Origin: Xanthomonas hortorum
GTDB taxonomy: Bacteria; Pseudomonadota; Gammaproteobacteria; Xanthomonadales; Xanthomonadaceae
Assembly (NCBI RefSeq): GCF_002940005.1
Contig: NZ_MDEF01000014.1
Reading direction: 5' to 3' (one strand)
Length of the DNA: 64,000 nt
A program made the translations under genes and the position numbers. Every line of letters starts with the position of its first letter. Position 1 is the first letter of the stretch. Shown piece after piece: positions 1 through 8,926 of this stretch. Below the pieces are notes generated by a model, which made no database searches, had not been told where the DNA came from, and saw only the letters and a program-made list of their open reading frames with translations.

Positions 1-1
1 G

Positions 2-517
2 GTGGAAAACGGCGAGCCCACCGATGCGGTGATCTTCGACCCGCTGCGCAACGAGCTGTTCACCGCCAGCCGCGGTGCCGGCGCGGTACTCAACGACCGC
101 CGCATCCGCATTGCCGAACGCAAGGACCTGGAGGGCGCGATGGTCCACACCGGCTTTCCGCCGCGCGAGCGTGCACGCATCAGTGCGCAGCTGAGGTGCG
201 TCGATGCGCTGCTGGTGCAGGCCGAAGATGTGCGTCGCACCGGCTCTGCCGCGCTGGATCTGGCCTATGTGGCCTGCGGCCGCGCCGATGCGTATTTCGA
301 AGCCGGCGTCAAAGCCTGGGATATCGCCGCCGGCGTGCTGCTGGTACGCGAGGCCGGTGGCCGGGTCTGCGACTACAAGGGCGCCACCCCGCCGCGCATG
401 GACAACATGGGCCCGGAAACGCAGCAGATCGTGGCCGGCAACATCAAGATCAGCGATGCGCTGCAGAAGGTCATCGTCAACACCGGCTACGCCCGCGAGT
501 TCGACGCCAAGTTCTAA
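2..517 (+). CDS. suhB: Inositol-1-monophosphatase family protein (SuhB), 3' part
   Basis: This is the C-terminal 171 residues of an inositol monophosphatase-family phosphatase; the 5' end lies outside the window. The visible part carries the second family signature, a W-D-I-A-A-G-x-L-L-x-x-E-A-G-G stretch near residues 106-120, whose Asp ligates catalytic Mg2+. The first metal site (D-P-x-D-G-T) would be in the missing part. The family hydrolyses inositol-1-phosphate, and in E. coli SuhB also binds RNA polymerase/NusA in rRNA antitermination. I infer SuhB from the sequence pattern and the family's usual length of about 270 residues. The gene converges on the sod gene and ends shortly before a REP-like repeat and a GC hairpin. 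Confidence 0.9.
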   Translation: MENGEPTDAVIFDPLRNELFTASRGAGAVLNDRRIRIAERKDLEGAMVHTGFPPRERARISAQLRCVDALLVQAEDVRRTGSAALDLAYVACGRADAYFEAGVKAWDIAAGVLLVREAGGRVCDYKGATPPRMDNMGPETQQIVAGNIKISDALQKVIVNTGYAREFDAKF

Positions 518-532
518 TCGCTGCTCGGGCTA

Positions 533-605
533 TCGTAGAAGCGCGCTTGCGCGCGATGGAGCTTTCCCAGGGAACGCCTCATCGCGACCTAGGTCGCTCC
601 TACAC
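533..605. repeat. REP-like palindromic repeat (GTAGNAGCG type)
   Basis: The spacer between suhB and sod carries a palindromic unit that starts with GTAGAAGCGCGC and ends with the complementary GCGACC-TAGGTCGCTCCTAC. The inner GCGACCTAGGTCGC is a perfect 14-bp palindrome. GTAGGAGCG-type REP sequences are common between genes in Xanthomonas and Pseudomonas. It lies at the convergent 3' ends, where it may stabilise mRNA ends. Confidence 0.6.
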
Positions 606-622
606 AGCAGATTGCGCAAACG

Positions 623-652
623 AAGAAGGCCGGGATCGCTCCCGGCCTTCTT
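623..652. terminator. Bidirectional hairpin terminator
   Basis: AAGAAGGCCGGG and CCCGGCCTTCTT form a perfect 12-bp stem with a 6-nt loop. It lies between the convergent ends of suhB and sod. The A-rich and T-rich edges are short, so it may rely on the stem more than on a U-tract. Confidence 0.7.
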
Positions 653-675
653 GCGTTACAGCGTCAACTCAAGAA

Positions 676-1287
676 TCAGGCGATCGCAGCGTGGTAGCGG
701 CGCTCGACTTCTTCCCAGTTCACCGCGTTATAGAACGCGCCGATGTATTCCGGGCGACGGTTCTGATACTTCAGGTAGTACGCGTGTTCCCACACGTCCA
801 GACCCAGGATCGGGGTGTTGCCTTCGAACAGCGGGCTGTCCTGGTTGGCGGTGCTTTCGACCACCAGCTTCTTGTCCGGGGTCACGCTCAACCACGCCCA
901 GCCCGAGCCGAAGCGGCTGACGGCGGCCTTGGTGAAGGCCTCCTTGAACTTCTCGAAACCACCGATGTCCTTGTCGATCGCCTTGGCGACCTCGCCCTTG
1001 GGCTCGCCGCCGCCGTTGGGCGACAGCACGGTCCAGAACAGCGAATGGTTGGCGTGGCCACCACCGTTGTTGCGCACCGGGCCCTGCAGGTTCTCCGGCA
1101 GGCTCTTCAGCTTGGACACCAACTCTTCGACCGGCAGGTCCGCATACTCCGTCCCTTCCAGCGCCGCATTGACGTTGTTGATGTAGGTCTGGTGATGCTT
1201 GGTGTGATGGATTTCCATCGTCTGCGCATCGATATTCGGTTCCAGCGCGTCGTAGGCGTAAGGCAATTGCGGAAGGGTGTAAGCCAT
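676..1287 (-). CDS. sodA: Superoxide dismutase [Mn/Fe]
   Basis: 203 residues, full length for a bacterial cytoplasmic Fe/Mn superoxide dismutase, which converts superoxide to O2 and H2O2. The metal ligands are visible: His in H-H-T-K-H-H-Q-T-Y near residues 27-35, His in the N-H-S-L-F-W block near residue 81, and the C-terminal D-V-W-E-H-A-Y-Y signature giving Asp and His. The start is well supported by GGAG six bases before ATG. The pattern does not let me separate Mn from Fe or cambialistic use with certainty. It is transcribed towards suhB and ends at the shared hairpin. Confidence 0.96.
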   Translation of the reverse strand: MAYTLPQLPYAYDALEPNIDAQTMEIHHTKHHQTYINNVNAALEGTEYADLPVEELVSKLKSLPENLQGPVRNNGGGHANHSLFWTVLSPNGGGEPKGEVAKAIDKDIGGFEKFKEAFTKAAVSRFGSGWAWLSVTPDKKLVVESTANQDSPLFEGNTPILGLDVWEHAYYLKYQNRRPEYIGAFYNAVNWEEVERRYHAAIA

Positions 1288-1552
1288 GCGTGTCTCCTGG
1301 ACTTGCCGCCCGGCGAAGACCGGGCGTTGCGGGATAAATAGTAGGGACGGCGGCGGCGCTTACCAAGAGTGCTGGCAGGGAAACTTCATCCCATCGCACA
1401 CCGCGTCGTGTTCGCTGCACACCTTGCACCATGCCCCGGTTACTTGGGCGTGAATCGCGCAGGCGTACACCTGCCGCGGCGTTCAAAGTCGACACAGTCG
1501 TGCAACGGCATACTTGATCTGCTGTCTCCACCATCGCTTCCGGATCGTCTTC

Positions 1553-2002
1553 ATGCGTAAGCCCGCTTTGCTGATCGTCGCCATCGTGCTGCTCGTCGCC
1601 GGCTTATGGGGCGTGCGCGTGATGCAGACGCCCAAGCCGCAGTTCGCGCCGCAGCTCAACGCGCCGATCGCCGCAACAGCGTCGCCCGAACAGACGCCTC
1701 GGCAGCAGGGTCTTCCGGGTTTTCTGCCGACCGAAGCGATGGCCACCATCGTATTGATCCAGCGCGGCGGGCCGTTCCCGCATGCGCAGGACGGCAGCGT
1801 GTTCGGCAATCGCGAACAACGCCTGCCCGAGCGCGAGCGCGGCTACTACCATGAGTACACCGTGGAGACGCCCGGCAGCCCTGATCGCGGCGCACGCCGC
1901 ATCGTCACCGGCGGCACGCCGCCGCAAGCGTGGTACTACAGCGAAGATCATTACCAGAGCTTCAAATCGTTCAAAGGCCCCACGCCGGAGCAGGCGCCAT
2001 GA
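1553..2002 (+). CDS. Barnase/RNase Sa-type guanyl-specific ribonuclease with N-terminal signal or anchor
   Basis: 149 residues. Residues 5-20 are hydrophobic after M-R-K, so the protein is exported or membrane-anchored; residues 25-60 are a Pro/Gln/Ala-rich linker. The catalytic domain (about 62-140) matches the microbial N1/T1-barnase fold: general base Glu101 in Y-H-E-Y-T-V, Arg115 in R-R-I-V, and His133 in D-H-Y-Q-S-F, which is nearly the barnase D-H-Y-Q-T-F. The Glu-to-Arg spacing of 14 equals that of barnase. Such enzymes cleave RNA after guanosine. The stop codon overlaps the start of the next gene, a barstar homologue, so enzyme and inhibitor are probably co-translated. I start at the ATG directly before the signal; an upstream in-frame ATG at 1514 would spoil the signal peptide. 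Confidence 0.88.
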   Translation: MRKPALLIVAIVLLVAGLWGVRVMQTPKPQFAPQLNAPIAATASPEQTPRQQGLPGFLPTEAMATIVLIQRGGPFPHAQDGSVFGNREQRLPERERGYYHEYTVETPGSPDRGARRIVTGGTPPQAWYYSEDHYQSFKSFKGPTPEQAP

Positions 2003-2424
2003 GCGCAGGCGACTTCGCACTGGACCTGTCCGATCCGCAACAATCAGGCGTCTATCAAGCCGACACCGACGATCTGGACACCATGGCCGCGCTCGCCCGC
2101 GACGCCGGCCTGCGCATCCTGCGTGTGGATCTGGCCAGCTGCAGCGACAAGCACATGTTGCTGATGCGCCTGGCCACCCAACTGGACTTCCCGGTCAGCT
2201 TCGGTCGCAACTGGGACGCGCTCTCCGATGCCTTGCGCGACCTGGCCTGGCTCCCCGCATCACATGGCTATGCGCTGTTGATCAACGGCGCAGACGCACT
2301 CGCACGCACTGCACCGAACGATCGCAACACCTTGCTGGATATTCTCGATGAAGCCGCAACCGCATGGGCCGCGCGCGGGCTCACATTTGCAGCGTTTGTG
2401 GCGCCTGCGAGTGCTTGCGACTGA
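1999..2424 (+). CDS. Barstar-family ribonuclease inhibitor
   Basis: 141 residues with no signal peptide, so cytoplasmic. Residues 68-79 (F-G-R-N-W-D-A-L-S-D-A-L) match the barstar inhibitor helix (Y-G-E-N-L-D-A-L-W-D), where the two Asp residues (here Asp73 and Asp77) plug the barnase active site. The N-terminal about 30 residues extend beyond classical barstar (90 residues). The ATG overlaps the upstream RNase stop (ATGA), so the inhibitor is translationally coupled to the enzyme it is expected to neutralise. This pairing is the strongest support for both calls. Confidence 0.9.
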   Translation: MSAGDFALDLSDPQQSGVYQADTDDLDTMAALARDAGLRILRVDLASCSDKHMLLMRLATQLDFPVSFGRNWDALSDALRDLAWLPASHGYALLINGADALARTAPNDRNTLLDILDEAATAWAARGLTFAAFVAPASACD

Positions 2425-2525
2425 GAGCGGCTAACAAACGCTGTAGCGATGGCGGCAACATGTTGGCCGCACTCGCCTTCGTTGGCGAATGACGCACTGT
2501 CGGAACTGGCAGCGAAATCTAGATG

Positions 2526-2936
2526 CGAATCAAAGCCTGGTTAGTCGAGTGCGCGGTGCCCTCACCGCTTGCAGGACACGCCGCAAGTACGTCCATGTAG
2601 GCTCGGTGGCGGCATCCATGCCGCCACACGGTCCCGCAAGCGGCGAGGACACCGCACCAGAACGTTCGTAGGTCGCTTCGTTGAAAGCCTGCCTGTTATT
2701 CATTCGCGTTGCAACGCTGATCGGACGCGCCGTCATCCAAAAAACGCGCTTATTGCACTGCTTGCAACCATGCACACCGACGCTCTCGACTGGTCCTTGC
2801 CCGCCTACCAGCGCGGGACCTTACGCGGCATGGATGCCGCGTAAGAGCCTACACGGACGTACTTGCTGCGTGTCCCGCGATGGTGGGCGGGCAAGGGCCC
2901 TGCAGCAAACCCGCAGATCAGCCGCTCTACAAGTCA
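2526..2936. repeat. Dispersed two-module palindromic repeat, copy A
   Basis: This gene-free spacer (2425-3011) between convergent barstar and uup holds a full copy of a repeat seen at three other sites in the window. Module 1 (about 2544-2662) has outer arms GCGGTGCCCTCACCGCTTGC and the near-complement ending GAGGACACCGC, around an inner GGCGGCAT/ATGCCGCC hairpin. Module 2 (2792-2899) has roughly 28-bp outer arms (GGTCCTTGCCCGCC.. and ..GGGCGGGCAAGGGCC) around a perfect inner stem CTTACGCGGCAT/ATGCCGCGTAAG. Module 1 reads as an inverted relative of module 2. The start of the spacer also carries GCGGCTAACAAA, a short motif found beside other copies. I see no open reading frame worth calling. 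Confidence 0.85.
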
Positions 2937-3011
2937 TCTATCAGCTCGCGATGCTTGTTTGCCGCGCCTAAAAACCAAAGACCGGCACGCAGTCGTACGC
3001 CGGTTGAGCTA

Positions 3012-4907
3012 TCAACTATCCAGCTCGCTCCAGCGCGCGAACGCCGCATCCAGCTGCGCCTGTGCATCGCCCAGCGCGGCGGTATGCGCGGCCATCGCTG
3101 CGCTGTCGCGCTGATAGAAGGCCGGGTCGTTCATCGCATTGGTGAGCGCGGCGACCTGCTGCTCCAGGCTGTCGATCAAGGCCGGCAACTGCTCCAGTTC
3201 GCGCGCATCCTTGTAACTGAGCTTGCGCTTGGGCGCAGCTTCCGCCGGTGCGGCAGCAGGCGCCGCTTGCGTAGTCGCAGCCGCCGTCGCCGATGCCTTG
3301 GCAACCGCCATTGCATTGGGCGCCGGGGTGCGACGCTGACGCAGCGAATCGCTGTAACCACCAACGTAATCGCCGACCAAGCCCTCGCCTTCCATCACCA
3401 GCGTGGAGGTCACCACGTTGTCGAGGAAGTCGCGGTCATGGCTGACCAGCAACAAGGTGCCGGTGTATTCGCCGAGCAGCTCTTCCAGCAGTTCCAGCGT
3501 TTCCACGTCCAGATCGTTGGTCGGTTCGTCCATCACCAGCAGGTTGGACGGCTGTGCAAACAGTCGCGCCAGCAACAAGCGATTGCGTTCGCCGCCTGAG
3601 AGACGGGTGATCGGTGCGCGGGCGCGCTCCGGGGTGAACAAAAAGTCCTGCAAGTACGCATGCACATGCTTGCGCTTGCCGTTGATCTCGATGAAATCGC
3701 GGCCTTCGGCCACATTTTCGATCGCACTCCAGTCCTCGCGCAACGTGGAGCGGTACTGATCGAAATACGCAATCTGCAGATTGGTGCCGATGCGGATTTC
3801 GCCCTGCTGCGCCTGCAGATCGCCCAGCAACAGCTTGAGCAAGGTGGTCTTGCCGCTGCCGTTGGGGCCAATCAGACCGATGCGGTCGCCACGCTGGATG
3901 ATGGTCGAAAAATCCTTGACCATCGTGCGCGCGCCGAACGCGAAGCCGACCTCCTTGGTCTCGATCACCTTCTTGCCGGACGACTCGCCCTGCGAGACTT
4001 CCATGCGCACATTGCCGCTCAGATCGCGGCGCTGGCCACGTTCGTTGCGCATCGATTCCAGACGCCGCACACGGCCTTCGTCGCGGGTCCGCCGCGCTTT
4101 GATGCCCTGCCGGATCCAGATTTCTTCCTGCGCCAGCATCTTGTCGAAACGCGCATTTTCCTGAGCCTGCGCATTGAGCCGCTCTTCGCGACGGCGCTCG
4201 TAATTGGCCCAGTCGCCAGGCCAGCTGGTGACCTGGCCGCGATCGATTTCGACGATGCGCGTCGCCAACGCGCGCAGGAAGCGCCGGTCATGGGTGACGA
4301 ACAACACGCTGCCGTTCCAGTTCTTCAGGAACGACTCCAGCCAATCGATGGCTTCGATATCCAGATGGTTGGTCGGCTCGTCCAGCAGCAGCACGTCCGG
4401 CGAAGACACCAGCGAGCGCGCCAGCAGCACGCGACGCTTCATGCCGCCGGACAAGCGCGCAAACTCCGCATCGCCATCCAGTTCCAGCTTGGTCAGCGTC
4501 TCGGTGACGCGCTGATCCAGCGCCCAACCGTCGGCCGCATCGATCTTGGCCTGCACCTTGCCGAACGCATCGCCATCGAATACCTCGGCATGGCTGAGCT
4601 GATGGAATTCGGCCAGCCAATGGCCAAGCTCGCCCAGGCCATCGGCCACCACCTCGAACACGCTGCCGCCGGTGCCCTGCGGCACCTCCTGCTCCAGCCG
4701 CGCGATGCGCACGCCCTGTTGCACGCGTACTTCGCCATCGTCGGGCTTGAGCTCGCCGGCAATCAATTTCATCAAGGTCGATTTGCCGGCGCCGTTGCGG
4801 CCGATCAGGGCGATACGCTCGCCCGGCTCGATCGTGAGGTCGGTTTTTTCCAGCAACAAGGGGCCGCCGACGCTGTAGTCGACGCTTTGCAGAGTGATTA
4901 AAGGCAT
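3012..4907 (-). CDS. uup: ABC-F family ATPase Uup
   Basis: 631 residues with two ABC ATPase cassettes and no membrane segments, the ABC-F arrangement. Cassette 1 has Walker A G-R-N-G-A-G-K-S near residue 37 and signature L-S-G-G-M-K-R-R; cassette 2 has G-P-N-G-S-G-K-T and L-S-G-G-E-R-N-R. A long linker lies between them, and after an Ala/Pro-rich stretch the last about 70 residues form a coiled coil, the C-terminal DNA/ribosome-binding domain of Uup. The length matches E. coli Uup (635). Uup acts on ribosomes and affects precise excision of transposons. Other ABC-F members such as EttA lack this C-terminal coiled coil, so Uup is preferred. Confidence 0.93.
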   Translation of the reverse strand: MPLITLQSVDYSVGGPLLLEKTDLTIEPGERIALIGRNGAGKSTLMKLIAGELKPDDGEVRVQQGVRIARLEQEVPQGTGGSVFEVVADGLGELGHWLAEFHQLSHAEVFDGDAFGKVQAKIDAADGWALDQRVTETLTKLELDGDAEFARLSGGMKRRVLLARSLVSSPDVLLLDEPTNHLDIEAIDWLESFLKNWNGSVLFVTHDRRFLRALATRIVEIDRGQVTSWPGDWANYERRREERLNAQAQENARFDKMLAQEEIWIRQGIKARRTRDEGRVRRLESMRNERGQRRDLSGNVRMEVSQGESSGKKVIETKEVGFAFGARTMVKDFSTIIQRGDRIGLIGPNGSGKTTLLKLLLGDLQAQQGEIRIGTNLQIAYFDQYRSTLREDWSAIENVAEGRDFIEINGKRKHVHAYLQDFLFTPERARAPITRLSGGERNRLLLARLFAQPSNLLVMDEPTNDLDVETLELLEELLGEYTGTLLLVSHDRDFLDNVVTSTLVMEGEGLVGDYVGGYSDSLRQRRTPAPNAMAVAKASATAAATTQAAPAAAPAEAAPKRKLSYKDARELEQLPALIDSLEQQVAALTNAMNDPAFYQRDSAAMAAHTAALGDAQAQLDAAFARWSELDS

Positions 4908-4920
4908 GGGCCAATTGTAC

Positions 4921-5004
4921 GGGATTGGTGATTAGGGATTCGGGATTGGGAAGCACGCGCGCCATTGCCGTGGCGAATCCCCAATTCCCCATCACCAATC
5001 CCGG
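4921..5004. repeat. GGGATT(C/G)GGG inverted REP-like repeat
   Basis: The gap between divergent uup and dbpA holds GGGATTGGTGATTAGGGATT followed by CGGGATTGGG, and about 25 bp later the complement (CGAATCCCCAATTCCCC, then ATCACCAATCCC). Together they make a large imperfect hairpin. Similar GGGATT-rich tracts occur at 9827-9863, 61696-61727 and 62351-62393. It must overlap or adjoin the promoters of both flanking genes. Confidence 0.65.
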
Positions 5005-5016
5005 CTAAAATGCCCC

Positions 5017-6393
5017 ATGAACGAATTCTACGCGCTGCCGCTGTCGCCGGCCCTGGCCCCCGGCATCGACGCCCTTGGCTACACCGTCCTTACTCCCATC
5101 CAGGCGCAGAGCCTGCCGCCGATCCTGCAAGGGCTCGACGTCATCGCCCAGGCGCCGACCGGTAGCGGCAAGACCGCTGCCTTCGGGCTGGGCCTGCTGC
5201 AAAAGCTAGATCCCGCGCTGACCCGCGCGCAGGCGCTGGTGCTATGCCCCACCCGCGAGCTGGCCGATCAGGTCGGCAAGCAGCTGCGCAAGCTGGCCAC
5301 CGGCATTCCGAACATGAAACTGGTGGTACTGACCGGCGGCATGCCGCTGGGCCCGCAACTGGCCTCGCTGGAAGCGCACGACCCGCAAGTGGTGGTCGGC
5401 ACGCCCGGCCGCATCCAGGAACTGGCCCGCAAGCGCGCACTGCATCTGGGTGGCGTGCGCACGCTGGTGCTGGACGAGGCCGACCGCATGCTAGACATGG
5501 GCTTCGAAGAACCCATCCGCGAGATTGCCAGCCGCTGCGACAAACACCGTCAGAGCCTGCTGTTTTCGGCCACCTTCCCGGACATCATCCGTACGCTTGC
5601 GCGGGAAATCCTGAAGGATCCGATCGAAATCACCGTCGAAGGCGCCGACAACGCGCCGGAAATCGACCAGCAATTCTTCGAGGTCGACCCGACCTATCGA
5701 CAAAAGGCCGTCGCCGGCCTGCTGCTGCGCTTCAACCCCGAATCCAGCGTGGTGTTCTGCAATACCCGCAAGGAAGTGGACGAAGTGGCTGGGTCGCTGC
5801 AGGAATTCGGCTTCTCTGCGCTGGCCCTGCATGGCGACATGGAACAGCGCGACCGCGATGAAGTATTGGTGCGCTTCGTCAACCGCAGCTGCAACGTGTT
5901 GGTGGCAAGCGATGTGGCCGCGCGCGGGCTGGACGTGGAAGACCTGGCGGCAGTGGTCAATTACGAGCTGCCCACCGACACCGAAACCTACCGTCACCGC
6001 ATCGGCCGCACCGCGCGCGCGGGCAAACGCGGGTTGGCGCTTAGCCTGGTGGCCTCACGCGAGACCGGCCGCGCGCAGGCGCTGGAAGCGGAACAAGGCC
6101 AGCCGCTGAAGTGGTCGCGTGCGCCGTTGGCGACCGCGCGCCCGGCGCAGCTGCCGCAGGCGGCCATGACCACCTTGCGCATCGACGGCGGCAAGACCGA
6201 CAAGCTGCGTGCCGGCGACATTCTCGGCGCGTTGACCGGCGAAGCAGGACTCTCGGGCGCGGCGATCGGCAAGATCGCGATCTACCCCACCCGCTCCTAT
6301 GTCGCCATCGCCCGCGCGCACGTCGCCAAGGCACTGGCGCATCTGCATGCAGGCAAGATCAAGGGACGCCGGTTTCGGGTCAGCAAGCTGTAA
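5017..6393 (+). CDS. dbpA: ATP-dependent RNA helicase DbpA
   Basis: 458 residues. The DEAD-box core has a Q motif (T-P-I-Q), motif I A-P-T-G-S-G-K-T near residue 47, D-E-A-D in V-L-D-E-A-D-R-M-L, S-A-T in L-L-F-S-A-T-F-P, and motif VI H-R-I-G-R-T-A-R. The last about 75 residues form the DbpA-specific RNA-binding domain (T-L-R-I-D-G-G-K ... G-R-R-F-R-V-S-K-L), which in E. coli recognises hairpin 92 of 23S rRNA. This separates it from RhlE or SrmB. Its role is late 50S subunit assembly. It is divergent from uup across a short repeat-filled gap. Confidence 0.95.
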   Translation: MNEFYALPLSPALAPGIDALGYTVLTPIQAQSLPPILQGLDVIAQAPTGSGKTAAFGLGLLQKLDPALTRAQALVLCPTRELADQVGKQLRKLATGIPNMKLVVLTGGMPLGPQLASLEAHDPQVVVGTPGRIQELARKRALHLGGVRTLVLDEADRMLDMGFEEPIREIASRCDKHRQSLLFSATFPDIIRTLAREILKDPIEITVEGADNAPEIDQQFFEVDPTYRQKAVAGLLLRFNPESSVVFCNTRKEVDEVAGSLQEFGFSALALHGDMEQRDRDEVLVRFVNRSCNVLVASDVAARGLDVEDLAAVVNYELPTDTETYRHRIGRTARAGKRGLALSLVASRETGRAQALEAEQGQPLKWSRAPLATARPAQLPQAAMTTLRIDGGKTDKLRAGDILGALTGEAGLSGAAIGKIAIYPTRSYVAIARAHVAKALAHLHAGKIKGRRFRVSKL

Positions 6394-6468
6394 CCAGCCG
6401 CCTGGCAGGCACCCTGCCGGCCATACGATCAAGCGGAGGTGCTGAAGCGCCTGCCGCACCATCTACAG

Positions 6469-6490
6469 GGATGCGCATTCTCGCGCATCC
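6469..6490. terminator. Hairpin between convergent dbpA and apt
   Basis: GGATGCGC and GCGCATCC form an 8-bp perfect stem with a 6-nt loop in the 148-bp convergent spacer. There is no T-tract, so assignment as a terminator is tentative. Confidence 0.4.
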
Positions 6491-6541
6491 ATGTCGCTAG
6501 ACGCTCGATCGGCAAGCCGCTCGATCAGCAAGATGCCTGGA

Positions 6542-7102
6542 TCAGTAGCTCAACGTGGCCAGCAACGGCACGTCATCGGCCCACTTGCTGCGGCCCTGCA
6601 GCGCCAGCAACTCGACCAGCACCGCCGCACCGACGATTTCCAGTTCCAGCTGTGCAGCAAGCCCCAGCGCCGCGCGCAGCGTGCCGCCGGTGGCGAGCAC
6701 GTCATCGACGATCAACACGCGCGCGCCGCGCGGCAACGCGTCTTCGTGCATTTCGATGCGATCGGTGCCGTATTCCAGCGCGTATTCCTGGACCAACGTC
6801 CGTCCGGGCAGCTTGCCGGGCTTACGCACCGGCACAAAACCGGTGCGCAGTTCGCGCGCCAGCGCCGCGCCCAGAATGAAACCGCGCGCCTCGATGCCCA
6901 GGACCGCGTCCAGCGGCGTGGTGCGCCAGGGCTGCGCCATTTCGTCCAGCGCCGAGGCAAAGTCCGGGCCGTCCGACAGCAGCGGGGTAATGTCCTTGAA
7001 GACGATGCCCTGCTTGGGAAAGTCGGCGATGTCGCGGATCCGTTCAGCCCAATGGTTGGGTCCGGAAGAAGTATTGCCGGCGCAGCGGGTGCAGTCAGTC
7101 AT
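6542..7102 (-). CDS. apt: Adenine phosphoribosyltransferase
   Basis: 186 residues from the ATG at 7102. It converts adenine and PRPP to AMP in purine salvage. The PRPP-binding signature is present as V-L-I-V-D-D-V-L-A-T-G-G-T, and the family block G-I-E-A-R-G-F-I-L-G lies upstream. The length equals typical bacterial APRT (about 180 residues). A GTG at 7135 would add 11 residues without a clear ribosome site, so I prefer the ATG. It is transcribed towards dbpA. Confidence 0.94.
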   Translation of the reverse strand: MTDCTRCAGNTSSGPNHWAERIRDIADFPKQGIVFKDITPLLSDGPDFASALDEMAQPWRTTPLDAVLGIEARGFILGAALARELRTGFVPVRKPGKLPGRTLVQEYALEYGTDRIEMHEDALPRGARVLIVDDVLATGGTLRAALGLAAQLELEIVGAAVLVELLALQGRSKWADDVPLLATLSY

Positions 7103-7196
7103 GGTGGCGATGGCGTCAAGGCCGGTGGGGACCACCGTATTCTAGGCTGCGTAGACCCGTGACGCCGCGTTTACGACATACGTGCATCTGAGTGCG

Positions 7197-8753
7197 TCAG
7201 GAACTGCACGACAGCATCGAACAGCCGGCGCGGTCGCGCGCCCACTCCGGCCGCCGCGCGGCAAACGCATCGCGGCCTGGTTGGTCGTCGTGGGGCCGGC
7301 GCATGACCTCGAGCAATTCCTGCACGCCGGAGGGATCGCCCTGCTCTGCCAGATCGATCGCCTGCTGCGCCAGATAGTTGCGCAGCACGTAGCGCGGGTT
7401 GGCCAGGCGCATGCGTTCGCGGCGTTGGTCCGGCGATAGTGTGTCTTGACCCAGCCGTGTGGCATAGCGTTGCAGCCATTCCTGCAACTGCCCGGCGTGC
7501 GCAAGGCGCTTGTCCTGGTCGTAGAACGCTTCGCGCAGCAGCTCCGGGTCGGGATGCTCCGGCGACAACTCGATCAGGCCACGAAATGTCAGCGTCATGT
7601 CCATCTCGCCCGCGTGCATCAACTCACGCAGCGCATCGATCAAGTGCAGATCCTCGTCGCGGCAGTCGGCCAGACCCAGCTTGGCCGCGGTGTCGCGGCG
7701 GTCGCAGCCCAGGTAGATATCGCGGAAGTGGTCCAGCCCCTGCTGCAACGGCGCCGCATCGGCAAACAGCGGCGCCAGCGCCTGCGCCAGGCGTCCCAGG
7801 TTCCAGTACGCCACTTGCGGCTGGGTGCCGAAGCGGTAACGCCGGCCATGCGCATCGGTGGTATTCGGCGTCCAGTCCGGGTCGTAGTCGTCGACCCAGC
7901 CATATGGGCCGTAATCGATGGTCAGGCCCAGGATCGACATGTTGTCGGTGTTCATCACCCCATGCACGAAACCGACCCGCATCCAGTGTGCCACCATCAC
8001 CGCGGTGCGCTCGCAGACCTGTGCGAACCATGCCGCGTACAAATTCTCGCCAGCACCTTCCAACTCCGGGAAATCGCGTGCAATGGTGAAATCCGCCCAC
8101 TGCCGCAGCAGCGCGCTATCCCCGCGCGCACTGGGCAATTCGAAATTGCCGAAGCGAATGAACGATGGCGCCACCCGGCATACGATGGCGCCGGGCTCGC
8201 GCTGCGGGCGACCGTCGTAAAACATGTCGCGCACCACTGCATCGCCGGTCGTGACCAGGCTCAGTGCGCGCGTTGTCGGCACACCCAGATGGTGCATCGC
8301 TTCGCTGCACAGGAATTCACGAATCGACGAGCGCAGCACGGCGCGCCCATCGGCACCGCGTGAGTAAGGCGTGGGACCGGCGCCCTTGAGCTGCAATTCG
8401 TAGCGACCACCATCGACCCCGATCGCCTCGCCCAGCGAAATGGCCCGACCATCGCCGAGCTGGCCGGCCCAATGCCCGAACTGGTGCCCGCCGTAATTGA
8501 CGGCCCACGGCTGCATGCCCGGATACAACGCGTTGCCGCCAAACACCTCGGCAAAACGGGCACTGGCAATCTCGGCCCCGTCCAGCCCGAGTTGCTGCGC
8601 CATCTCGGCGGAATAGGCGATCAGCCTTGGCGCTGCGACCGGCGTCGGCGACACCGGCGACCAGGCGGCGACCACATCCCGGCGACGCGACCCTTCTTCC
8701 GGATCACCAGGCAACTGCTGACGCAGACGGTTGTCGAACTGGATATCTGTCAT
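7197..8753 (-). CDS. selO: SelO-family protein adenylyltransferase (YdiU)
   Basis: 518 residues, the usual length of the SelO/YdiU pseudokinase family, which transfers AMP to Ser, Thr or Tyr of target proteins with the nucleotide bound in a flipped orientation. Family hallmarks seen are N-Y-G-G-H-Q-F-G-H-W-A-G-Q-L-G-D-G-R near residue 85, Q-L-K-G-A-G-P-T-P-Y-S-R, H-G-V-M-N-T-D-N-M in the catalytic-like loop, and Y-G-P-Y-G-W. The C-terminus ends L-S-C-S-S, retaining the conserved terminal Cys that is selenocysteine in eukaryotic SelO. In E. coli SelO acts in redox homeostasis. It is co-oriented with apt but separated by about 95 bp. Confidence 0.94.
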   Translation of the reverse strand: MTDIQFDNRLRQQLPGDPEEGSRRRDVVAAWSPVSPTPVAAPRLIAYSAEMAQQLGLDGAEIASARFAEVFGGNALYPGMQPWAVNYGGHQFGHWAGQLGDGRAISLGEAIGVDGGRYELQLKGAGPTPYSRGADGRAVLRSSIREFLCSEAMHHLGVPTTRALSLVTTGDAVVRDMFYDGRPQREPGAIVCRVAPSFIRFGNFELPSARGDSALLRQWADFTIARDFPELEGAGENLYAAWFAQVCERTAVMVAHWMRVGFVHGVMNTDNMSILGLTIDYGPYGWVDDYDPDWTPNTTDAHGRRYRFGTQPQVAYWNLGRLAQALAPLFADAAPLQQGLDHFRDIYLGCDRRDTAAKLGLADCRDEDLHLIDALRELMHAGEMDMTLTFRGLIELSPEHPDPELLREAFYDQDKRLAHAGQLQEWLQRYATRLGQDTLSPDQRRERMRLANPRYVLRNYLAQQAIDLAEQGDPSGVQELLEVMRRPHDDQPGRDAFAARRPEWARDRAGCSMLSCSS

Positions 8754-8926
8754 GGCAACAAGCCTAGGCCAGAGCGGGTGAACTTCGCATAGGTGAACCG
8801 CGCATCCTATTCGCTACCGGCCTCGTATCCCCATTCGAGACACGCTGAACTGCAGCATCCAGCCGCACTCGCACATCACAACAGCCGCAGATTCATTCCT
8901 CTTCAGTTATTACAGCGACCCTATCC

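Noticed and set aside
2526..2936. Insertion sequence or MITE with defined ends
   Set aside because: No transposase and no target duplication that I can see at the edges; described as a repeat family only.
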